A stretch of 64,000 bases of DNA from Ancylobacter polymorphus (GCF_030813495.1 NZ_JAUSUI010000005.1:310001-374000), one strand, 5' to 3'. Shown: positions 18,483 through 26,722, counted from the stretch's first letter. Numbers and translations are program-made. Notes: generated by a model not told the origin, from the sequence alone.

Positions 18483-19177
18483 GCTCGGTTCGCGTCTGCC
18501 GCGCCAGCCGGCGCGTGGAAAAGGTCGGCCCTCGCCACCCGGAGGGACGCGAAGCTGTCGAAACGTCGGTGCGGAATTACCCCGTCGGGAAGCGGCATGT
18601 CCATCGCCGCGAAATGCCCGCCGCCGACGAAATGCCAAACCTCCATGCCGGCGGCAAGTCCGGCCGCCACCCCGGCTGCGCTGTCCTCCATCACCACGCA
18701 GGCGGCCGGATCGGCGCCCATGCGCGCGGCGGCGTGCAGAAACAGGTCCGGCGCCGGCTTGCCGCGCGCGACCTCGGAGGCGGTGAAAGCCCGGCCGGCG
18801 AACACGCCGTCGAGGCCGACCAGGCGAAGGGAGGCGGCAAGGCGCGGCGGGCTCGACGAGGTGGCAAGACAGAACGGCACGTTGAGAGCCGCCAGCGCCT
18901 CCACCGCCCCCGGCATCGGCAGCAACCCGGCCTCGAAGGAGGCCAGCAGGCGGTGGCGGTAGTCATCCTCGAAGGAGGCGGCAAGCTCCGTGCCGAACCG
19001 CGCCCTCACCTCGGCGCGGATGACGGTATGGGCACGGCCGATGAAATGACGCGCCACGAAGGCCAGGTCGACGGCGATGCCGTGACAGGCGAGCGCATCG
19101 ATCAGCGCGCGGGCAGCGAGCACCTCGCTGTCGATCAGCACGCCGTCGCAATCGAAGATGAGGAGCGCGGGCCGCAT
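18479..19177 (-). CDS. HAD-superfamily phosphatase/phosphoglucomutase-like protein
   Basis: 232 residues. HAD motif I is FDCDGVLIDSE at 8-18, with the two Asp residues; motif II is in CLATSSS near 103; motif III Lys is in ARGKPAPDLF; motif IV is VVMEDSAAGV. This is the subfamily I phosphoglycolate phosphatase/beta-phosphoglucomutase type, of normal length. It is the first gene of the hexitol operon and overlaps the regulator by four bases. I infer removal of a sugar or polyol phosphate, possibly to protect from toxic hexitol phosphates or to tune the inducer level. The exact substrate cannot be read. Confidence 0.82.
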   Translation of the reverse strand: MRPALLIFDCDGVLIDSEVLAARALIDALACHGIAVDLAFVARHFIGRAHTVIRAEVRARFGTELAASFEDDYRHRLLASFEAGLLPMPGAVEALAALNVPFCLATSSSPPRLAASLRLVGLDGVFAGRAFTASEVARGKPAPDLFLHAAARMGADPAACVVMEDSAAGVAAGLAAGMEVWHFVGGGHFAAMDMPLPDGVIPHRRFDSFASLRVARADLFHAPAGAADANRA

Positions 19178-19232
19178 GCGAGCGGTCTAGCCCTCCGCCC
19201 GTCCGCCGTCCAGCGGCGGCTTATGCGCGGGC

Positions 19233-20195
19233 TCAGGCGGGCTTGGGCAGCAGCCGGCCGCGCAACAGCTGCCAGAAGCTGTGCGCCGAGGCGAGCGCGA
19301 CCACGCCGGTGGCGAGGGCGAGCAGGAAGGGCGCCAGCAGCGCCAGGGCGCCCGTCTCGCCGCGTCCCACCAATTGCAGCGTCGCGGTGGCCAGCGCGGT
19401 AAGGCCGAAGGTGAAGGCCCAATAGGCAGGCGACAGCGGCTGGCGCAGGATCCACGGCAGCAGCCGGGCGATGAGCAACAATTGCAGCAGCCCGTAGCCG
19501 AGCAGCGCCCGGGCGAAAATGTCCGGTCCGCTATTCGTGAGGCTGAGATAGGTGACAGCGCCAACCACGGGCGGAGCGAGTTGGATGCCCAGCGTCGGCC
19601 GCTGCGCCGGCGCCAGCGCCGCCCCGTGCTGGAAACGGTTCAGCAGAACGGATTCCATCGCCAGCCAGGAGAACAGGCCGGCGCCGAAGGCGAGTTGCCC
19701 CCAGTCGCGGAAACCGAGCACGCCGCAGGCGGTGCCGGTGACGAAACTGCCCGCCACCAGCGGCAGGTACATCACCGGCGTCGCCGCTGCCGGATCGCGC
19801 TCGCCGCGCCACAGATCGCCCGTCCGCCAGATGCCGAAGCCTACGGTAAAGGCGGCACCGGCCAGGAGGAGCACGACGGCCAAGTCCCGCGCATAAGGCG
19901 CCGCGCCGATGCTGACCAGCAGCGTCGCCACGCCGGCGAGCCCGACGAAGCCGGACTGCACGGGGTGGCCGAGTTCCGCCAGCGCCGCCGGGCGGGCGAG
20001 CCCCCATTTCAGCACATAGAGCGGCAGCAGCACCGCCCAGACGAGGGCGCCCGCCGCCATGACCGCCTCGCCGATGAAGGATGGCACGCCCCAGACGTGA
20101 TGCGCCGCGCGCCAGCTTCCGCCCAGCCCGCACAGGCCAAGCACCATGCCGAAGAAGGAAACCGGCACAATCGGCAAAACGCTGTTCTCCCGCAT
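19233..20195 (-). CDS. TDT/SLAC1-TehA-Ssu1 family transporter
   Basis: 320 residues with about ten hydrophobic helices (VSFFGMVLGLCGLGGSW, AVMAAGALVWAVLLPLYVLKW, MYLPLVAGSFVTGTACG, LSPAYWAFTFGLTALATATLQL). This matches the tellurite-resistance/dicarboxylate transporter family that includes Ssu1 sulfite exporters, Mae1 malate carriers and TehA. It is last in a persulfide operon, 32 bp after the second YeeE/YedE-like gene. Because persulfide dioxygenase produces sulfite, sulfite export is the best guess. ATG 20195 follows GGGGAG at six bases. Confidence 0.8.
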   Translation of the reverse strand: MRENSVLPIVPVSFFGMVLGLCGLGGSWRAAHHVWGVPSFIGEAVMAAGALVWAVLLPLYVLKWGLARPAALAELGHPVQSGFVGLAGVATLLVSIGAAPYARDLAVVLLLAGAAFTVGFGIWRTGDLWRGERDPAAATPVMYLPLVAGSFVTGTACGVLGFRDWGQLAFGAGLFSWLAMESVLLNRFQHGAALAPAQRPTLGIQLAPPVVGAVTYLSLTNSGPDIFARALLGYGLLQLLLIARLLPWILRQPLSPAYWAFTFGLTALATATLQLVGRGETGALALLAPFLLALATGVVALASAHSFWQLLRGRLLPKPA

Positions 20196-20227
20196 GGCGC
20201 ACTCCCCCGGCACCGGTAAACCGCTCG

Positions 20228-20644
20228 TCAGACGTTGCGCTCGGCAAGAAGACGCGCCGCCCACATGCCGGCGAGCATCGCGGGTACGAAAGCCAGCGTG
20301 CCGGGCGCCGCGAGGCTGAGCGCGGTGAAGGCCGGGCCGGGACAGAAGCCGCCCAGCCCCCAGCCAATGCCGAACAGTGCCGGCCCGACGATCAGCCTTG
20401 CGTCGATATCGGTGCGGGTGGGCAGCTGGAATCGCGGAGCCAGCAACGGCCTCTCGCGCGCCAGCACCAGCCGGAAGCCGATAAAGGCGACCAGCACCGC
20501 CCCGCCCATGACGAAGGCGAGCGAGGGATCGAACGTGCCGGCGAGGTCGAGGAAATTCAGCACCTTGGCCGGGTTGCTCATGCCGGACACGATGAGCCCG
20601 ACGCCGAACAGCAGGCCGAGGGCGAGATTGACGAGGATCGACAT
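20228..20644 (-). CDS. YeeE/YedE-like membrane protein, second half (DUF6691 type)
   Basis: 138 residues with four hydrophobic helices. The conserved pair of motifs is SGMSNPAKVLNFLDLAG at 20-36 and GIGWGLGGFCPGPA near 93-106, with the CPGP cysteine. This is the short YeeE/YedE half-transporter type that pairs with the preceding gene. Full-length YeeE imports thiosulfate through conserved cysteines, so this pair probably moves a reduced sulfur species. It follows its partner by four bases. Confidence 0.85.
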   Translation of the reverse strand: MSILVNLALGLLFGVGLIVSGMSNPAKVLNFLDLAGTFDPSLAFVMGGAVLVAFIGFRLVLARERPLLAPRFQLPTRTDIDARLIVGPALFGIGWGLGGFCPGPAFTALSLAAPGTLAFVPAMLAGMWAARLLAERNV

Positions 20645-20648
20645 CGCC

Positions 20649-21077
20649 TCAGCCTCCGATCACATGGCGGGCGACATAGACGGTGGCGAAACCCGCCGCC
20701 ATGAACACGCCGGTGGCCATGAGGGAGCGCCGCGACAGCCGCGCCAGCCCGCACACGCCATGGCCGGAGGTGCAGCCCGAACCCCACACCGAGCCGAAGC
20801 CGACCAGCAGGCCCGCCACCGCCATCAGCAGGAGATTGGACGACACGGTCTGCACCACTCCTTCGCCGGTTGCGGCGGCATAGAGCAGAGGCGCGGCGAC
20901 GAGACCGACAATGAAGGCGAGGCGCCCTGCCAAGAGCCTGTCGCCATAGGGCGGAAACAGCCGGCTGGCGATGCCGCTGATGCCGGCGATCCGGCCCTCC
21001 GCCAGCAGCAGCAGCACGGCGCTGAGCCCGATCAGGGCGCCGCCGATGAAGGAGGCAAAGGGGGTGAAGTCGGTCAT
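20649..21077 (-). CDS. YeeE/YedE-like membrane protein, first half
   Basis: 142 residues with four or five hydrophobic helices. The characteristic motif is [24 protein letters not shown] near 95-118, containing two cysteines, followed by [18 protein letters not shown]. It is the half-size YeeE/YedE partner of the protein encoded at 20228-20644. Together they equal one full-length transporter. Position directly after an SqrR/BigR-type regulator and persulfide dioxygenase supports sulfur-compound transport. Confidence 0.87.
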   Translation of the reverse strand: MTDFTPFASFIGGALIGLSAVLLLLAEGRIAGISGIASRLFPPYGDRLLAGRLAFIVGLVAAPLLYAAATGEGVVQTVSSNLLLMAVAGLLVGFGSVWGSGCTSGHGVCGLARLSRRSLMATGVFMAAGFATVYVARHVIGG

Positions 21078-21081
21078 GATC

Positions 21082-21417
21082 CTATCGCGTGGTTTCGGCC
21101 GCGTGCGGCGCGCAGAACAGGGCGTGCATGGTGGCGATGAAGGTTTCCACCCGTGGGTCGGCGAGGCGATAGAAGACCTGCTTGCCCTCCTTGCGCCCGA
21201 CGATCAGCCCCGCTTCCCGCAGCCCGGCGATCTGCTGCGACAGGCCGGGCTGGCGGATGCCGAGCAGATCCTCCAATTCGCGCACCGAACGCTCGCCCTG
21301 CACGAGCGCGCAGGCGACCATAAGCCGGTCAGGGTTGGACAGGGTCTTGAGAAAGGCCGAAGCCTCCCCCACCCTGGCCTTCATGTCCGCGATCTCGGTG
21401 GACGGCGTATCGAGCAT
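21082..21417 (-). CDS. ArsR-family persulfide-sensing repressor (SqrR/BigR type)
   Basis: 111 residues. Winged helix-turn-helix of the ArsR family: LKTLSNPDRLMVACALVQGERSVRELEDLLGIRQPGLSQQIAGLREAGLI. Two cysteines, Cys36 and Cys102, lie where SqrR and BigR carry the pair that forms a tetrasulfide link with persulfides, and no metal-site histidine cluster is seen. It should repress the operon from 22559 down to 19233 and release DNA on sulfide stress. ATG 21417 gives the normal N-terminus. The operator candidate is the 32-bp inverted repeat at 22606-22637. Confidence 0.88.
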   Translation of the reverse strand: MLDTPSTEIADMKARVGEASAFLKTLSNPDRLMVACALVQGERSVRELEDLLGIRQPGLSQQIAGLREAGLIVGRKEGKQVFYRLADPRVETFIATMHALFCAPHAAETTR

Positions 21418-21437
21418 CGTGTCGTTCCCGGATGGCG

Positions 21438-22319
21438 TCAGTCCCAGACGGCGCCCTTGAGCAGGTCGAGCGGAATCTTGAGATAGCGTACCCCGTTCGA
21501 TTCCGGCAGCGGCAGTTGGCCCCCATTGGTGTTGATCTGCAGCGACTGCAGGATCAGCTTCGGCATGGCAAGGCTGCGGTCGCGCGCCTCGCGGATGGCG
21601 ACGAAGGCGTCCTCGTTCCGGCAGCGCGCCATGTGGATATTGCCCGCCTTCTGTTCGGCGACGGTGGATTCCCACAAGGGTTCGCGACCACCCGGCTGGT
21701 AGTCATGCCCGGTGAACAGGCGGGTCTCGTCCGGCAGCGCCAGAATGGCCTGGATCGAATTCCACAGCACACGAGCGCTGCCGCCGGGGAAATCCGCCCG
21801 CGCGGTGCCGCTGTCGGGCATGAACAGCGTGTCGTGGACGAAAGCGGCATCGCCGATGACATAGGTGATCGAAGCCAGCGTGTGCCCGGGCGAGAACATC
21901 ACCCGGGCATTGATGCCGCCCACCATGAACGTGTCGCCGTCAGCGAACAGCCGGTCCCATTGCGAGCCGTCGGTGGGGAAGTCCGGCCAGTTGTAGAAGC
22001 CCTTCCAGAGCCTCTGCACGTCCTTCACCCGTTCGCCGATCGCCGTCGGCGCGCCGGTCTTCTCCTTGAGATAGTGCGCGGCGGAGAAGTGGTCGGCGTG
22101 GGGGTGGGTGTCGAGAATCCACTCCACCGCGTAGCCCCGCTCGCGCACGAAAGCGAGAAGGCGGTCGGCGTTGAAGGTGGCGGTCTGGCCCGACTTCTCG
22201 TCGAAATCGTGCACGGGATCGATAATGGCGCATGCCTTCGTCGCCGGATCGGCGACGACATACTGGATCGACCAGGTGCGCGGGTCGAAGAAGCCGGTCA
22301 CTTCGGGCTTTTGCGTCAT
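21438..22319 (-). CDS. blh: Persulfide dioxygenase-like metallo-beta-lactamase-fold protein (Blh/ETHE1 type)
   Basis: 293 residues. The metal-binding motif is THPHADH at 71-77, with further ligands expected in SPGHTLAS, FMPDSGTARADFPGG and FTGHDY. The sequence FDPRTWSIQYVVADPATKACAIIDPV is the usual beginning of Blh proteins in bigR operons. The family oxidises glutathione persulfide to sulfite with a mononuclear iron. AAGGAG is six bases before ATG 22319. It follows the DUF2892 gene by 36 bp and precedes the ArsR gene by 20 bp. Confidence 0.9.
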   Translation of the reverse strand: MTQKPEVTGFFDPRTWSIQYVVADPATKACAIIDPVHDFDEKSGQTATFNADRLLAFVRERGYAVEWILDTHPHADHFSAAHYLKEKTGAPTAIGERVKDVQRLWKGFYNWPDFPTDGSQWDRLFADGDTFMVGGINARVMFSPGHTLASITYVIGDAAFVHDTLFMPDSGTARADFPGGSARVLWNSIQAILALPDETRLFTGHDYQPGGREPLWESTVAEQKAGNIHMARCRNEDAFVAIREARDRSLAMPKLILQSLQINTNGGQLPLPESNGVRYLKIPLDLLKGAVWD

Positions 22320-22355
22320 GGCGGGCTCCTTGACGTCAACCGGCATCGGCCGGTC

Positions 22356-22559
22356 TCACTTGCGCCCGGCGAGCGGACAGGTGGAGAAGCCGAACACGGA
22401 ATAAAGCGGGCAATTGCCCATCAGCGCGGTCAGCAGCGGCACGACGCCGATAAGGCCGACCCACCGCAGATCGCCTTCCAGCACGAAAATCAGCGAGAGC
22501 AGGACGAGGCCGAGGACGATGCGAACGGCCTTGTCGATGGGTCCGATGTTGCGGGTCAT
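22356..22559 (-). CDS. DUF2892 (YgaP-membrane-domain-like) small membrane protein
   Basis: 67 residues. MTRNIGPIDKAVRIVLGLVLL is the usual DUF2892 start, followed by a second hydrophobic stretch (WVGLIGVVPLLTALMGNCPLYSVFGFSTCP). The two cysteines in NCPLYSVFGFSTCP are family-typical. In other bacteria the domain is fused to or next to rhodanese and persulfide genes. It is the first gene of the sulfide-detoxification operon, 46 bp after the inverted-repeat operator. Confidence 0.87.
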   Translation of the reverse strand: MTRNIGPIDKAVRIVLGLVLLSLIFVLEGDLRWVGLIGVVPLLTALMGNCPLYSVFGFSTCPLAGRK

Positions 22560-22605
22560 GGCGGGTTTCCTGAGCGCGGCAGGTCCGTTCCTGCCACTCT
22601 CTATC

Positions 22606-22637
22606 TATAACTATTGCATTAAATTGCAATCGTTATA
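22606..22637 (-). promoter_or_regulatory. 32-bp inverted-repeat operator upstream of the persulfide operon
   Basis: Half-sites TATAAC-T-ATTGCA (22606-22618) and TGCAAT-C-GTTATA (22625-22637) are perfect inverted repeats apart from the T/C position, around a six-base AT centre. It lies 46 bp upstream of the first gene. AT-rich palindromes of this kind are bound by BigR/SqrR-type repressors. The binding itself is inferred. Confidence 0.72.
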
Positions 22638-22687
22638 TCGCAAGTATAAATGCGTAAACCTCCCCCCTATCGCTGCCGCCTCTCTCT

Positions 22688-23857
22688 TCAGCGGGCGGCG
22701 GCAGAGGGCTCCAGCAGCGGCTCCAGCCGCTGGTCGGTCAGCGTCTTCAGGAAGGCGACCAGCGCGTCGATGCGGCGGTCGTCGAGGGCGGGACCGCTTT
22801 CAAGCTCGGTGAGCGACAGCGTGCCGGCGATCTCCGGCGGGGCCCATGGCTCGCCGGTCTCAGGGTTGATCTGGCGCCCCGGCGCCGTCGAATTGTACTT
22901 GTTGTAGAACAGGATCACCGTCCTCAGATCCTTGAAGACGCCATTGTGCATATAGGGGCCCGTCACCGCGACATTGCGCAGGCTCGGAACCTTGAACTGG
23001 CCGTCATGGGCACGAGCCGACGCCGCCTTGCCTGTCTTGCGCCGCTTCATGTCGGCCCGCGCCGCCAGGCCCCGATCCGCCGGCACGGCAAGCTCCGGGT
23101 TGGCTGGGGTGCCGATATTGTGGAAGCGATAATTTGAGAAGGTCTCGCCCTCCCCGCCACTCGGGGTGAGCTTGTGGCACTGGCCGCAATTGGTGAACTG
23201 GTTGGAGAAGAACAGCACCCGGCCCAGTTCCTCCTGCGGGGTAAGCGTGGCGGCGCCACGCAGGAAACGGTCATAGCGGGAATTGAAGGGCGAGACGGCG
23301 GTGCTCCGCTCATAGGCCGCCAGCGCCTGCTCCAGCGCGGCGAAGGCGCGGGCATCATCGTCGAAAACCTCCGGGCCAAAGGCGGCGCGAAAAGCGTCGA
23401 CATAGGCGGGCTTCTCCTTCAGCCGGGCGACCACGCTCGCCTTGTCGGGCATTCCCATCTCGACCGGGTTAAGCAGCGGTTGGCCCGCCTGCGCTTCCAG
23501 CGTCGCGGCGCGGCCGTCCCAGAACTGGCCGCCGATCGGATTTCCCCTGGCGTCGGAGCCGAAGGCGGGCGCGTAGCCGGCATAGCCGACGCTCGGCGCG
23601 TTACGGACCCCGCGCGAGACCCCGTCATCGCCCAGCGACACCGGCCCGCCGCGCGAATCGGCGAAGCCTCGGGCGGGATCGTGGCAGGCGGCGCAGGACT
23701 GGGTGCGGTGACGCGAGAGATCGACATCGAAAAACAGCGCCTCGCCCAGCCGCACACGGGCCTCCGTGTCCGGCCCGCCAAGCTCCCCGGCCCACACCAT
23801 CGAGGCGAGCGGTTGCAGGGCAATAAGGGCCGCCAGCACAGCCTTGGAGGGTTTCAT
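22688..23857 (-). CDS. Di-heme cytochrome c peroxidase/MauG family protein
   Basis: 389 residues. Signal peptide MKPSKAVLAALIALQPLASM. Two c-type heme sites are visible: CAACH at 55-59 and CGQCH at 224-228. Family phrases include QFWDGRAATLEAQAGQPLLNPVEMG and KVPSLRNVAVTGPYMHNGVF. It acts in the periplasm, either reducing H2O2 with electrons from a small cytochrome or oxidising a partner like MauG. It is a single gene on the minus strand between the persulfide operon and the hydrolase-rhodanese pair. An antioxidant role beside the sulfide genes is plausible but unproven. ATG 23857 gives a sound signal peptide. Confidence 0.88.
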   Translation of the reverse strand: MKPSKAVLAALIALQPLASMVWAGELGGPDTEARVRLGEALFFDVDLSRHRTQSCAACHDPARGFADSRGGPVSLGDDGVSRGVRNAPSVGYAGYAPAFGSDARGNPIGGQFWDGRAATLEAQAGQPLLNPVEMGMPDKASVVARLKEKPAYVDAFRAAFGPEVFDDDARAFAALEQALAAYERSTAVSPFNSRYDRFLRGAATLTPQEELGRVLFFSNQFTNCGQCHKLTPSGGEGETFSNYRFHNIGTPANPELAVPADRGLAARADMKRRKTGKAASARAHDGQFKVPSLRNVAVTGPYMHNGVFKDLRTVILFYNKYNSTAPGRQINPETGEPWAPPEIAGTLSLTELESGPALDDRRIDALVAFLKTLTDQRLEPLLEPSAAAR

Positions 23858-24102
23858 GATCGGCCACCATGCCGAAGGGAACGTTACGCCCGACGCTTGT
23901 CCTGCCGGACGAGGCACCGCACGATTGGACATTCTGACCTACCGGCCCGCCGGCCTCGCCGTCATCCGTAGGATTGCTGGGTCGACATGAAGGGCGCGCC
24001 GCTCGTTGGAAGGGCGCCCGCGTGGTCGACAATCCGAACCTTGCCATCAGTTCGTCGCCAAATTGGCGCTGCCTGCGCAATGCTCTTGCCTTTCGTAGCC
24101 AT

Positions 24103-24123
24103 ATTGTTGACAGTTGGCACAAT
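24103..24123 (+). promoter_or_regulatory. GntR-type operator/promoter upstream of the hydrolase-rhodanese operon
   Basis: ATTGTTGACAGTTG at 24103-24116 is identical over 14 bases to the site at 38882-38895 in the tricarboxylate cluster. It contains TTGACA (24107-24112), a possible -35, and continues to GGCACAAT, making a wider ATTGT...ACAAT inverted repeat. It lies 46 bp before the start codon at 24163. The rest of the 305-bp gap from 23858 holds no gene that I can support. Confidence 0.6.
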
Positions 24124-24162
24124 GCGGACAGCGAAGTCCGATCCCTTGCGAGGAAGCGCCCA

Positions 24163-25092
24163 ATGGAAGTCGCCGAAGCCATTCCCGAACTCGTTCCCAC
24201 CACACGGCTGATGGAGGGCTTCACCTTCCAGCGCATCACGACGCGCGGCGCCGAGATCAATGTCGCCACCGCCGGCGAGGGACCGCCGCTGCTGCTCATC
24301 CATGGCAACCCGCTCACCCTGGTCAGCTGGCATAAGGTGGCGCCCTCGCTGGCCCGCGACTTCACCGTCGTCGCCATCGACATGCGCGGCTATGGCGATA
24401 GCTCCAAGCCCGAGGGCGGCGAGGACCATTCCGGCTATTCCTTCCGCGCCATTGGCGAGGATGCGTTCGAAGTGATGGACGCGCTCGGGCATCAGCGCTT
24501 CGCCGTCGCCGGCCATGATCGCGGCGCCCGCGTCGGCTTCCGCATGGCGCTCGACCGGCCGGAGCGCATCACCCGCTATGCCGCGCTCGACATCGTCCCG
24601 ACCCACCATGTGCTGAACAACATCACGCTCGGCTGGGCGCGCGAGAGCTATCACTGGTTCTTCATGGCGCAGAAGGCGCCCTTCCCGGAGAACCTGCTCG
24701 GCGCCGATCTCGACTATTACATGCGCTACAAGCTCAACAAGAAAGGCGTGGGGCTGGAGATCTTCACACCCGAGGCAATGGCGGAATATATACGCTGCGC
24801 CACCAAAGAGCAGATCCACGCCGTGTGCGAGGATTACCGCGCCACCATCACCGTCGATCTCGACATGGACACGGCCGACTATGGCAAGCGCAAGATCGCC
24901 TGCCCGACAATGGTCATCTGGGGCACCAACAGCCATTGCGGGCGCCACTTCAAGCCGGTCGAGGCATGGTCGGAATGGGCGGACGATCTTGTCGGTCTTC
25001 CCGTCCCCACCGGCCACTACCCCGCCGAACACCGGCCGGACCTTATCTACTCCGCCTTCTACCGCTTCTTCCGCGGTGAGAAGGTGACATGA
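24163..25092 (+). CDS. Alpha/beta-hydrolase, haloacetate (fluoroacetate) dehalogenase-like
   Basis: 309 residues. Oxyanion motif LLIHGNPLTLVSWHKV near 44-59; nucleophile Asp in AGHDRGARVGF near 116-126, where ordinary esterases have Ser. The catalytic His is likely in PTGHYPAEHRPDLI near 285. The D-x-R-G nucleophile elbow is that of haloacetate dehalogenases and epoxide hydrolases. Substrate could be a halo-acid or an epoxide. GAGGAAG lies seven bases upstream of ATG 24163. It overlaps the rhodanese gene by ATGA, so the two are translationally coupled, and it carries the same operator as the tricarboxylate cluster. Confidence 0.83.
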   Translation: MEVAEAIPELVPTTRLMEGFTFQRITTRGAEINVATAGEGPPLLLIHGNPLTLVSWHKVAPSLARDFTVVAIDMRGYGDSSKPEGGEDHSGYSFRAIGEDAFEVMDALGHQRFAVAGHDRGARVGFRMALDRPERITRYAALDIVPTHHVLNNITLGWARESYHWFFMAQKAPFPENLLGADLDYYMRYKLNKKGVGLEIFTPEAMAEYIRCATKEQIHAVCEDYRATITVDLDMDTADYGKRKIACPTMVIWGTNSHCGRHFKPVEAWSEWADDLVGLPVPTGHYPAEHRPDLIYSAFYRFFRGEKVT

Positions 25093-26678
25093 GCGCCGCC
25101 CCCCAGACGCCGGCGGCGGCGAAAGCGCGCCTGCATGAAGGCGGGGAAATCGCCTTTCTCGATATTCGAGAGGCGGCGGCGTTCGGCGAAGGGCATCCGC
25201 TCTTCGCCGTGCCCTGCCCGTTCAGCCGGCTGGAGGCCTCCGCCCTCGCGCTGGTCCCGCGCGCCGACTGTCCGATCCTGCTGATCGACGACGGCGACGG
25301 CACCGCCGAGAACGCCGCGCGGCGGCTCACCGCCTGCGGCTATACTGACCTCTCCTATGTCGCGGGCGGGCTTCCTGCCTGGGCGGCGGCGGGGTTCGGC
25401 GTCTTTGCCGGCGTCAATGTGCCGAGCAAGACGCTGGGCGAGTTGCTGGAGCACGACCACCGCCCGGCGATGATCGATGCCGCCACGCTCGCCGGCTGGC
25501 GCCGTGAGGGGCGCCCGCACAGCTTTTTCGACGCCCGCCCACCGGCGGAATACGCCAAGATGCGGATCGAGGGCGCGCGCTGTCTGCCGAATGGCGAACT
25601 CGCCCACCGCCTCGGTGCGGCCGTGGCGGACGCGGCGACGCCGATCGTCATCACCTGCGCCGGCCGCACACGCGGCATTGTCGGGGCGCTGACGCTGCGC
25701 GCCATCGGCGTTCCCAACCCGGTCTATGCGCTGGAAAACGGCACGCAGGGCTGGGCCCTCGCCGACCTGCCGCTCGACCGGGGCGCGCAGGCCGATCCGC
25801 TCCCGGCGCTTGATGCGGCTCAGGCGCAGGCGAGCCGTGACCGCGCCCGCCACCTCGCCCGCGCCGCGCAGCTTGCGCGCATCACCGTGGCGGAGGCGGA
25901 ACGGCTTCTGGCCGAGCCCGGCCGCACGCCCTTCCTGTTCGACCTGCGCAGCGCCGAGGAGCGGGCGGCGCGGCCGGCGCCCGGCGCCGTTCCGGTGCTT
26001 GCCGGCCAGCTCATTCAGGCCACCGACCAGTATGTCGGCGTGCGCCATGCCCGCCTCATCCTGATGGACGATACCGGACTGCGCGCCGCGCTCGCCGGCC
26101 TTTTCCTGCGCGCCCTCGGCTTTGAGGTGCTGGTGCTGGCGCTCGACGAGGCGCCGGACGCCGCCATCCCGCACGTTCCGCCCCCCGCGCTTCGAGCACC
26201 GGCCCAGCCGCCGGTGGTCGAGGCACGGTCCGCATGGAGCCTCGCCCAGACCGGCGTGCCGGTGCTGGATCTGCGCGCCTCCGCCGAGTGGGAGACGTGG
26301 CGGCTCGACGGCGCGCGCTGGGTGCTGCGCGGCGAGCTCCCCGGCGTGCTGGCCAAGGGCGTGCGCCGGGTGATCCTGCTCGGCGATGCCGTCGCCGTCG
26401 CAGCGGCGGCCGAGGATCTGCGGGAGGCAGGCATCGCCGCCACCTGGCTCCGCGCTGACGCGGAAGCCTGCGCGCAGGCCGGCTGGCCAGTGGACCGCGC
26501 GCGCCGGCGCATGAGCCGGGAGGAGGCCCGCGACCGCGTCTGGTTCGTCCATGACCGCCATGACGGCAATCGGGAAGCCTCCCGGCAATATCTCGCCTGG
26601 GAGATGGGCCTCGTGAACCAGCTCGACGAGGCCGAGCGCGCCGCCTTCGGCTGGGTGCCCATCGGCGCGCCGCCCTGA
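25089..26678 (+). CDS. Four-domain rhodanese-like protein
   Basis: 529 residues with four successive rhodanese-like domains, about 1-110, 120-245, 270-365 and 375-485. Only the second has the active-site cysteine (Cys190 in VITCAGRTRG). The matching loops of the others read LIDDGDGT, LMDDTGL and LLGDAVA, with Asp in place of Cys. The C-terminus (RDRVWFVHDRHDGNREASRQYLAWEMGL) is shared with other multi-rhodanese proteins. Thiosulfate or persulfide sulfur transfer is likely through domain 2, the rest serving structure or binding. It follows the hydrolase by a four-base overlap and ends before a strong terminator. Confidence 0.85.
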   Translation: MSAAPQTPAAAKARLHEGGEIAFLDIREAAAFGEGHPLFAVPCPFSRLEASALALVPRADCPILLIDDGDGTAENAARRLTACGYTDLSYVAGGLPAWAAAGFGVFAGVNVPSKTLGELLEHDHRPAMIDAATLAGWRREGRPHSFFDARPPAEYAKMRIEGARCLPNGELAHRLGAAVADAATPIVITCAGRTRGIVGALTLRAIGVPNPVYALENGTQGWALADLPLDRGAQADPLPALDAAQAQASRDRARHLARAAQLARITVAEAERLLAEPGRTPFLFDLRSAEERAARPAPGAVPVLAGQLIQATDQYVGVRHARLILMDDTGLRAALAGLFLRALGFEVLVLALDEAPDAAIPHVPPPALRAPAQPPVVEARSAWSLAQTGVPVLDLRASAEWETWRLDGARWVLRGELPGVLAKGVRRVILLGDAVAVAAAAEDLREAGIAATWLRADAEACAQAGWPVDRARRRMSREEARDRVWFVHDRHDGNREASRQYLAWEMGLVNQLDEAERAAFGWVPIGAPP

Positions 26679-26722
26679 GCCTTCGCGGCCAGTTCCTTCC
26701 CCACGGTTCGCCCGGTCTTCTC

